Assembly (NCBI RefSeq): GCF_018446385.1
Contig: NC_055992.1
Coordinates: 56,806,799 to 56,870,798, forward strand
Direction of reading: 5' to 3'
Origin: Zingiber officinale
Lineage: Eukaryota; Streptophyta; Magnoliopsida; Zingiberales; Zingiberaceae
Length of the DNA: 64,000 nucleotides
Part shown: in pieces, positions 56,081 to 64,000 of the stretch
Layout: each line of letters opens with the position of its first letter
Numbering within the stretch: the stretch's first letter is position 1
The notes under the pieces: model-generated
What the model saw: only the letters and a program-made list of their open reading frames with translations
Told to the model about the DNA's origin: nothing
Databases searched by the model: none
Program-made: the position numbers and the translations under genes

Positions 56081-56259
56081 CAGACAGAGTAGGGTATTCT
56101 TGTTATCATGGTTGCTCAGTCGTCGATCAGGATGAGGATCCGAGAGGCCCAGGCCGGTGATCAGCATTTTCAGTTCATTGGCAGCCAGATAGCTTCCGGG
56201 CAGCAGACCGAGTTTACTTGAGATGAGGAGGGTATTATATACTTCTGAGGCATATTATG

Positions 56260-57330
56260 CATACCTCAGTCGCACCCGGTCTTACAGGAGCTACTTCAAG
56301 AGGCTCATTGCTCTCGATTTGTGATCCACCCAGGAGGGACACGCATGTATCGAGATTTGAGGCGTTCCTACTGGTGGAACGGTATGAAGAAAGATATCGC
56401 AGAATTCATAGCTAGATGTCTTGTCTGTTAGCAGGTGAAGGCTGAGCACCAAAGACCTGCCGGGTTACTTCAGCGGATTCCTATTCCTGAGTGGAAATGG
56501 GAACACATTACCATGGACTTTGTGGTGGGTTTGTCTAGGACACGATGAGGCCATGATGCGATTTGGGCAATCGTTGATCGATTAACCAAATCCACACACT
56601 TCATAGCAATTCGGAAGACTAATTCCCTGGATCGATTGGCAGATCGGTATTGCCGGGAAATCATCAGATTACATGGTGTTCATTTGAGTATTATTTCGGA
56701 TAGAGAACTTCGGTTCACGTCTCGATTCTGGCAGAGTCTGCAGCAAGCCTTGGGCACTTAGCTTTATTTCAGTACAGCTTTCCATCCGCAGATAGATGGA
56801 CAGTCAGAGCAGACCATTCAAACTCTAGAGGACTTGCTGAGGTCTTGTGTATTGGATTTCGAAGGCAGTTGGGAGGACCATTTGCCATTGGTAGAGTTTG
56901 CCTACAACAACAGCTTTCATTCGGCTATCCAGATGGCACCGTTTGAAGCGTTATATGGTAGGCCATGTTAGACACCCACCCTCTGGGAGGAGGTTGGGGA
57001 GGCCCAGTTGTTAGGACCTCATAGAGCTCAGTAGGAGGCAGAGTTGGTCCGTACTATCAGATGGAGGATGTCTGAGGCACAGGATCGCTAGAAGAGTTAT
57101 GCTGATCGGAGATGTAGACCCCTGGAGTTCTCTACTGGCGACCATGTTTTTCTGCGAGTTTCACCCACGAAAGGGGTGAAGAGATTTGGCCTCAGAGGTA
57201 AGCTAGCTCCACGATACATTGACCCTTTCCAAATCCTGGAGAGGATTGGAGCAGTAGATTATCGCCTGGCGCTACCACCGGCTCTAGTAGGCGTGCATGA
57301 CGTATTTCGTGTATCTATGCTAAGGAGATA
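56260..57330 (+). pseudogene. C3 integrase
   Basis: The zinc finger (HCSRFVIHPGGTRMYRDL to CLVC) is followed by the catalytic core: [15 protein letters not shown] (first Asp), SIISDRELRFTSRFW (second Asp) and HPQIDGQSEQTIQTLE (Glu). The GKLAPRYIDPFQILERIGAV and VHDVFRVSMLRRYIAD segments that link to the chromodomain are open. Stops at 56429-56431 and 56546-56548 and five more lie between, all one C-to-T step from Gln, Arg or Trp. Confidence 0.85.
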
Positions 57331-57339
57331 CATAGCAGA

Positions 57340-57535
57340 CCCAGCTCATGTGTTGTCTGATATACTGTTTCCCTTCAGCCTGACGCCACCTACGAGGAGG
57401 TTCCGGTACGGATCTTGGACCGAAAAGAGTGCCAGTTGTGAGACAAGACTATCCGACTGGTTAAAGTCGGATGGTGGCATCATTCGGACAAGGAGGCTAC
57501 CTGGGAGCTCGAGGATATGATCCGAGCTTGATACC
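57340..57535 (+). pseudogene. C3 integrase C-terminal chromodomain-like segment
   Basis: In the frame starting near 57,385 the reading ATYEEVPVRILDRKECQL, one stop, and then HHSDKEATWELEDMIRA gives the CHDCR-type chromodomain of Tekay elements. It would help target integration to heterochromatin. It lies in a different frame from the preceding integrase, so a frameshift near 57,370 is required. Confidence 0.75.
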
Positions 57536-57653
57536 CCCACCTTTTCACTTGAGGAATGTGGGTTAATTTACCGTTCAACATTTATATTCTTTATCTGCTA
57601 TTAGTATTTGTTGATCGTAGATAACGAAAATTTGGAGACCAAATTTTTATTAG

Positions 57654-57663
57654 TAGGGGAGAA
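57654..57663 (+). other. Polypurine tract of C3
   Basis: AGGGGAGAA directly before TGTAAAATACC of the 3' LTR. Confidence 0.8.
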
Positions 57664-60589
57664 TGTAAAATACCGAAAAAAGGCGAATAACCATAAGGGA
57701 ATTTTTCGGAATTCTTAGAAATTTTCTAGGAATTTTTCAAAGACCGTATGGATGAGTTTACGGGGATAAATAATGGGCATCGGGAAAGCCTGTTTAGGCT
57801 ACCCCATTTTAGTGAGGAAAAGTTTGATTTTTCCTTTTGTTTTCCTTTTTCTTTATTTTCTTTTTTCCCCACCGCGAGCCCTTTCTTCTTCCCCTTTTTC
57901 TCCCGACGCCATCTCCCCCAACCCGATCGACCTCTTCTCTTCCTCTTCGCGACGCCTCTTCTTCCCCAAATCGACGCGCGACCCTTCCCCGCCGTTTCTC
58001 CTCCCTCCGGTACAAAAGTCGTGGCCAAGGGTTTTTGCAACCTTTTCTCTTCCTCTTCCCCTTTGGCTTCCGTGACCTCAAAGCTCCTCTTCGCCTCTGC
58101 CCCAATCTTGCCAACACCAACCGGTTTCCTCTTCGCGTCGTGCTCTAGTTCATGATTCATGGTCATCGCCGCACGGAGCAGCGTCGACCATCGCTGGAGA
58201 TTTCCTGTTCCCGTGCCCTAGATTTCCTCTTGCTGTCGGGTTTCGAACAAAGCAGTGGTGATCAGTTTTCTGGACAAGAGGTCCCCCCCCCCTTCCGTGG
58301 CTTAACCACTAGCTTCCCCTATCAATCTTGTATCTTCTTGTCTGCATTCTCTTCTGTCCGATTGTTGCTGCTCGATCGCTGCCACCGTTGGTCCTTGCAC
58401 TGTTGACACAGATATGTGGTAAGGAGGTCGAATTAAACTTGAGTTGGTGATACATTATTGTGTTGAATTCTGATCTTTTCTTCTTTATCCGAAGGATTCT
58501 AACAGGAAAGGCTATTCTGTGGACTTTCTGGTTCCGGCAGTAAATCCATCCAGCAACAACAGTGCTAGGAATTAAGGTAAGGTATTGGGTTTTTTATCAT
58601 AGTTGTAGATCATAGTGTAATTTGATTATTTTAATAGTTGATACATGTTGTAGATTATGTGTTGGGTGGGAATCTTGTGATGTTAGATTTGAATTAGGGT
58701 TATGTGTTGAATTATGTTTGAATTGAATTTAGTTTAGAACATGTGGTAGATCATGTTTTAAATTAAAGGTTATAATTAGTTGTTTATGTGTAGATTAATT
58801 TAGGCTTGGATTTCTAATCTAATAGGTGATTAGGGATTAGGTAACTAACCCTAATTAACCGTTAGATTTAATTTGGTAGATTGATGTTTGTACTGATTAG
58901 GGTTTTACCCTAAATTAGTCTTAGGGATTTTATTTAGCAATTCTTATGATTTTAGCTAAATTAAATATTTATATATTGTTTGACGCAGGACTCTGATTCG
59001 AGACGGGCGTCTCGACTTTGGATTGCTTGATTGGACCTTCTATTTGAGGCGGGTACCTTAACCTATCTATGTTGATATGTCTTGTTGATATGTTTAGTAG
59101 ATTTTAGCAAGTAGCAATAATTATGTTTATATCTACATCGGCATGTCACTATTTGTTTCCGAGCATGATTTTTTTGTTACTTGTTTGTCGTTCATGCCCT
59201 GTTTATTATTTATGTTATGGAGGTAGTGACATGTCATGGTTTATGATATACCAGATTGGTTAGATACCATACTTGACATGTGTACATGGATCATATTATT
59301 TGATCCACGTATATGGTACATGTTTTTATGGAGGTAGATAGGATCAGGATATTTCTAAGCTTAGTGTCATGCACCATCTCGCATGATTGCATTGCTGCGC
59401 GATAGTCGGTTCCATTATTGTTGAGCGCATCGCCAGTTACATGGATCTGCACACACCACCACTCACGGATTAGTGGTATATCAGATAGGGTGTAGTGCTG
59501 GCTCTGTCAGTGCTCCGCTGGTCCACTCATAGGTAATGTGACGTAGCGTGGTAGCACGTCAGGGGTCCCTCCACTGAATTGTCTCAGGGAGATGAGAGCA
59601 TTAAGCTCCCCCACTTATGATTTGGGGTAGGAGGATAGGTGTACTCCGACAGCATCACGCTCACTCGGTCACTCATTAGGAGCAGTGATAAAAGAGTGCA
59701 TGGTTGTCACAGCCCTACCCATTTGGTCTTACCATCGTGTGTGAGATGGTGACTGGCGTCAGGGGTGACCAGGACATGTTATTGGCATCATATGCATTAT
59801 TTGCACTTATTGCTTGTGTTTGTTGCACTTTATATGTTGCATATTGGATGGATGCATTGTTTGACATGCATACACGATTTATGATACTTTGGGACTGACG
59901 GCCTTGATATCCCTATACCTAGGTTCTGGTTAGTATAGTTACTCCTTATCTTACAGTTTTGCACTTTCTATATGTTATATCAGGAGACTGTACACATAGT
60001 TATTACTATTTGTTATAGTTTACTATGCATATCAACTAGGTATTCGCTGAGTGTTAGGCTCACACCCCGTTATTTCTATTTTTAGGTTGAGGCTGTTCAG
60101 GAGGTTCCAGTCGCTAGTCCCCCACCATTGCGCGTCGCGATGAGGTCACACCGTTTGGGTTTTTCTTATTGTGTTAGACTATGATTTTCAGACTTATAGC
60201 TTGACATTTGGATCTTGTACATTTTGTTATTTGACAATGGGTTTTAATTCGGATGTATGCTGGAGTTTTGTGTTTTATGAGTGTAGTTGAATAGGATATC
60301 AGATTTGTGTTTTATGAGTATAGTTGAGTAGAATATCGGATTTGTGTTTTATGGGTGTAGTTGAGTTGGATTTTTGCGATGATTTCCTTATCTCTGCTTA
60401 CGTTTTGCTGTTACTATTAAACTGCGTGGATGTTTGCTATATTTGTACTGTTATATATTATTATTGTTCCGACCGTGTTGGTCGAGGTATATGTGGCCCT
60501 GAGGGCATTGTAGGAAATTTTATATTGTCACCCGTACAATGGAGATGCTGTCGAAATTTTCTCTGGCAGGGACTACCTGGGGTGTGACA
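57664..60589 (+). mobile_element. 3' LTR of C3
   Basis: 2926 bp, closely similar to 49582-52506 throughout. It differs by scattered substitutions, mainly transitions, and small indels such as the extra Cs near 58,285. Confidence 0.9.
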
Positions 60590-60594
60590 TGTTT
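60590..60594. repeat. Target site duplication TGTTT (right)
   Basis: Identical to 49577-49581. Confidence 0.9.
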
Positions 60595-62764
60595 TGTTCT
60601 AGCACAACATTTTTTTGATCTGTTGCTCCGCAATAGAGGGATCTTGTTTTGTTCTCGGTGCCTGGTGTTGTCTCCTCTTAATAGTTTTGATTCAGGGATG
60701 GATTAAGTGGTGGTAGTTTTATGAAGAATGTTGGAAATTTCATGAACGGATTTGGGAAATTATGAGACGAGTTTGAAGCTGTGATGGGTTCCCGATGTTG
60801 GAATTTCGGGTCAGATTTGGAATTTCTGATTTGATTTGTCTATTTGAAGTCAAGATGTTATTCTTGTATTGTTGAGTTGATTTCGATGTTAGGTCCATCT
60901 ATATATGAATTACTAAATAGGAATTTGGATTGGAAGATGAAACAATCGTTTGATTGAGGATTATTGGATTATCATTAATTAGGGTTAATTAATGATTGTT
61001 TCGATTAGGGTTTTTTCCTAATGAAGTTGGGTTTGGGTTTGGTTAGTTTTTGCTTATGAAATTAGCTAAATTGTATAGTATATGATTTGCAGGATGTTAT
61101 TTCGAGATGAGCACTCCGACGTGGGGATTGTTTAGCTCGAACTACATATTAAAGGTGGGTACTTCTTACCTTGATTATGTAGTTCTTTGAACTTGGTGCA
61201 TGAGCTATCTTTGGATAGAAACCATTTTTACCTTGACTCCACTCTTATTTTCCTGCCTTTGATACTTCCACGCGATCTTTGAGAAACTCGTTTCCATATC
61301 TATACAGTCTCTCATTGTTCATGATAGGTAGCAGATACTAGATACCATGGTTGTATGATTTGACTGTTGTTTATTTATGTACTATATTGAGTATGCTGGC
61401 TTCATGTAGCATACCTAATTTTTGCTTATATTGGTATAATGACTATTGTTTATTTATGTATCATATTGAGCATACTAGCTTCATGTAGCATACCTAATTT
61501 TTGCTTATATTTGTATGATGACTGTTGCATTTGGCGCATTATATCATGACGTGCATGTCAACGACAAATTCCCCCTTGTGGTCGAGAGAGTCGTTGACCA
61601 GGGTTGCATCCTCGATCACTCGAGAGAGTAGTAGCTGGAGTTGATGTTGCTTGTCCTGTCGTGCTTCCACTCGGTCACTCATAGGTAGTGATAGCTGGAG
61701 TTGCGAGCAGTAGGGACCCCCGTCGCAGACATAGCTAGTTAGCTACTATGCAACTGTCCCCTCAGCCACTTGAGAGAGTGGTAGTTGGAGTGGTGTACAG
61801 TCTGTCACTGACCCAGCCTCTCGACCATACAGGGGTCATGGTGCAGAGTGGTGGGCGGGTGTGACCATCCATGCATACGTTGTTATTATACTTATTTTAG
61901 CTGCTGCTGTTTACATATGTTGTTATTGCTTACTTATGTTGTTGTGGTATACTTATGCTGCCGTCGCTTACTGTTGTTGTTCACTTATTGTTGTTCACTG
62001 TCATGCTTGCTATGTTGAGATATACACTCGTTGTAGGGGTTTAGACTCTAGTTTATTTATTGGTAAAGTGGATACCTCTCACTTATTACCTCTGTAGTTA
62101 TAAGCAGTACTGTAGCAGATTCATGCCACCCCTGACCTTCTATTACCTAGCTTAGGATATGATTTCAGGTATGAACATTTATTATGATTTTATTTTAGTA
62201 TCTGCTATTTTCTTTATGTGACTATATACTGTTGGTACTCTCTATTTGGATATTAAGTTCTTGCACTATCTTTCCTTTACCCGCTGAGCCCCAATACTCA
62301 CCACCCCACAAATTAGTTTTCCTTTCGCCAGGTAGCAGGTAGATGAGTCATGGATGCTTGAAGAGATGTTGTCTGCCAGTCCTGTGTCATATCCGAGGAA
62401 TGATTTTGGTTTTGTTTCTCTTTACTTGCTTTTCGTATTCGTTGGATTTGGTGCTATAAGAACTAACTATATTTTGATACTTGTTTTGTGGACTTGGCAT
62501 TTGTGGGTTTTCTTTCCGTTATTCCGCTATGTTTTCAGTGTAGCCATGTGGGCTGTTAGTGTTTTAAACTGCGTAGGTGTTGTTGTTTTGTTCCAGCCGA
62601 GTAGACTGTATTATATAAACTACGTGGTTATGTGTGTTCCAACCGTGTGGGCTGATGAATATATTATTATCCTGTTTGTGTATGTATATTGCTTCATATT
62701 GTCATCGGTACAGGGGAGATGCTATCAAAATTTTATCGGTAGAGACTCCTCTAGGGGTGTGACA
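60595..62764 (+). mobile_element. Older chromovirus LTR C2, split by C3
   Basis: Shares organisation with C3's LTR: TTAGCTAAATT then GCAGGATGTTATTTCGAGATG near 61,070-61,110, the GGTCACTCATAGGTAG blocks near 61,680, and the 3' end GGGGTGTGACA at 62764. It is far more diverged from C3 than the two C3 LTRs are from each other. No internal region follows, so it could be a solo LTR or a fragment. Confidence 0.65.
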
Positions 62765-64000
62765 GTACTACCCTCTAGATACCACTATATAGCGATCGAG
62801 ATGGACAGTTTGCTAAGTAGCTATCTAGCTACATAGCATTAGGGTCTCTGACTACTCATATCTCTAGCCCCTTGACTACTGTACCCTCCAGATACCACTA
62901 CTCATGAGTGACCGAGACTAGCAGTGTATAACACTGAGTGGCCAAGTGAGCACGACAGGACTAGCTCCACTCCTAGATACCACTCTCTCACAGTGGTCGA
63001 ATGGGCAACTAACATATCTGATGACTAGCTCATACTAAAGGAGAGCAAGTGGACATCAACATGCATATATATATATGACTGGCGACTATCTTATACGATA
63101 AGGGAGCAAATGGTCGTCAGCATATAGTGTAATGATGAACATGATGTAATAATTATGATACTGAAATGATCATCATCAAGGCAACCTCCTAATCATCATA
63201 AATACCTCCAATACAATGATCCATCTAACACCTATATTTATAGGTATAGTTAAATCCAACTAGTATCTACTAAACCACATAAACAATAAGAACCACCTCT
63301 AAACACATACACACCATACACATACACACCCTACAACATAGGTATAATCAACATGATACCTTTAATATCACACCTAACACATATGATCACCAACATCGGT
63401 ACTATCGACATATTTCCTCCAATTGTATAACCAGACACATGCGCACACACATGCAAATGAACAATCAACCTCATAAACTCTTGCAACACATACCAATCAT
63501 GTGTACACCAATATCATATGCATAATCAGCATGATAACTCAGTCAACAAGTCATCCCCTATGGTATATACTCTAAATGTGTGTACACAACAGAGTATAGA
63601 TATTCAAAAGTCAAGACTGTATATGAAATAAATAGATCATCTATAAGATCAAGCAGAAGTATCAAGCAGGATAATAATATGGATAGATTTAAGGTAAAGC
63701 AACCTAATCCATCAATCAAAAACAACCATACACTAAGTTTAAGAAATACTTGCCTTTATCTATCGATCATAATAAACCAATCCGACGTCAAGACACGCAT
63801 ATCGAATCAAAGTCCTGCAATTACATAAAATATAAATTTAGCTAATTACATATGAATTAAATAGCTAAATCAAATCTCCAAACCTATTTAAGGTAACCCA
63901 GTTAAAATACGATCATTAATTAACTCTAATTAATGATTAACTTCAATTAATCCCCTTTTTCCTTCACATCCATTCTCCTCATTAGATTAGATTTATAAAT
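62765..64000 (-). mobile_element. Chromovirus C1 5' LTR, distal part, runs off the window
   Basis: On the minus strand, the reading near 63,800-63,850 (TTAGCTAAATTTATATTTTA to AATTGCAGGACTTTGATTCG) matches the C3 LTR (GCAGGACTCTGATTCGAG). It is the continuation of 48127-49345 beyond C2 and C3. The first 88 bases repeat 49257-49345. Confidence 0.65.

Larger units (their letters stand above)
49582..60589 (+). mobile_element. Complete Tekay/Del-type chromovirus C3
   Basis: LTRs of 2925 and 2926 bp (TGTAAAATACC...GTGACA), perfect TGTTT target duplications, a tRNA-Met primer site and a polypurine tract define it. The gene order gag, protease, RT, RNase H, integrase with a C-terminal chromodomain-like segment, together with long LTRs, places it in the Tekay group of Ty3/gypsy. 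The RT core is deleted and replaced by a minisatellite, and many amber stops are present, so it is not autonomous. Confidence 0.9.

Overview
The window is nuclear DNA from a large-genome flowering plant. Nested LTR retrotransposons, plant-type CACTA and PIF/Harbinger transposons, a tRNA-derived SINE and short GT-AG introns all fit that. Several families (a Tat element with antisense gene, a SIRE-like copia, Tekay-type chromoviruses with 2.9 kb LTRs) would suit a monocot, but species cannot be fixed from sequence alone. I find no intact host gene, no rRNA or tRNA gene and no CRISPR array. Nearly everything is transposable elements in several layers, most of them disabled.

Left part (1-23,123). 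A decayed Tat-like relative (element A) carries a remnant of an antisense gene (960-1160) and an LTR that is split by a 6.57 kb CACTA transposon (1382-7948). The CACTA has no visible transposase but carries intron-containing exons of an MFSD14/HIAT-like membrane transporter. A SINE (8219-8372), a two-ORF PIF/Harbinger element (9687 to about 13060) and a gag-only copia-like element (about 13.1-17.5 kb) follow. A second Tat-type element (element 2) then shows its antisense gene (17648-19760, minus strand) and one complete LTR (21321-23123). That LTR also supplies the empty site for the CACTA insertion.

Middle (24,578-40,951). A complete Tat/Retand Ty3-gypsy element (24583-40946) lies on the minus strand between perfect TAATT duplications. 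Its order along the minus strand is 5' LTR (40139-40946), primer site, gag, protease, RT, RNase H, archaeal-type RNase H, integrase, 21 tandem 65-bp units, an antisense three-exon gene on the plus strand (26066-28296), polypurine tract, and 3' LTR (24583-25389). A second LTR element with a tRNA-Asp-type (Athila-like) primer site and an uninterrupted 344-residue ORF is nested in it, with its 3' end deleted (34449-40055). The deletion scar carries a 20-bp templated duplication.

Right part (41,466-64,000). A 5'-truncated SIRE-like copia (41466-46387) is inserted into the gag-protease region of a minus-strand chromovirus (C1: 46388-49345, continuing 62765-64000). C1's LTR is split by an older plus-strand chromovirus LTR (C2), which is in turn split by a complete Tekay-type chromovirus (C3, 49582-60589, TSD TGTTT). 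C3 has lost its RT core and carries a hairpin-forming minisatellite in its place.

The strongest points for a second look are: the spliced antisense gene with an intron conserved between two divergent Tat elements; the hairpin minisatellite with compensatory changes; the intact 344-residue ORF of the nested element; the filler-DNA deletion scar; and the CACTA that carries host-gene exons and has an internal empty-site control.
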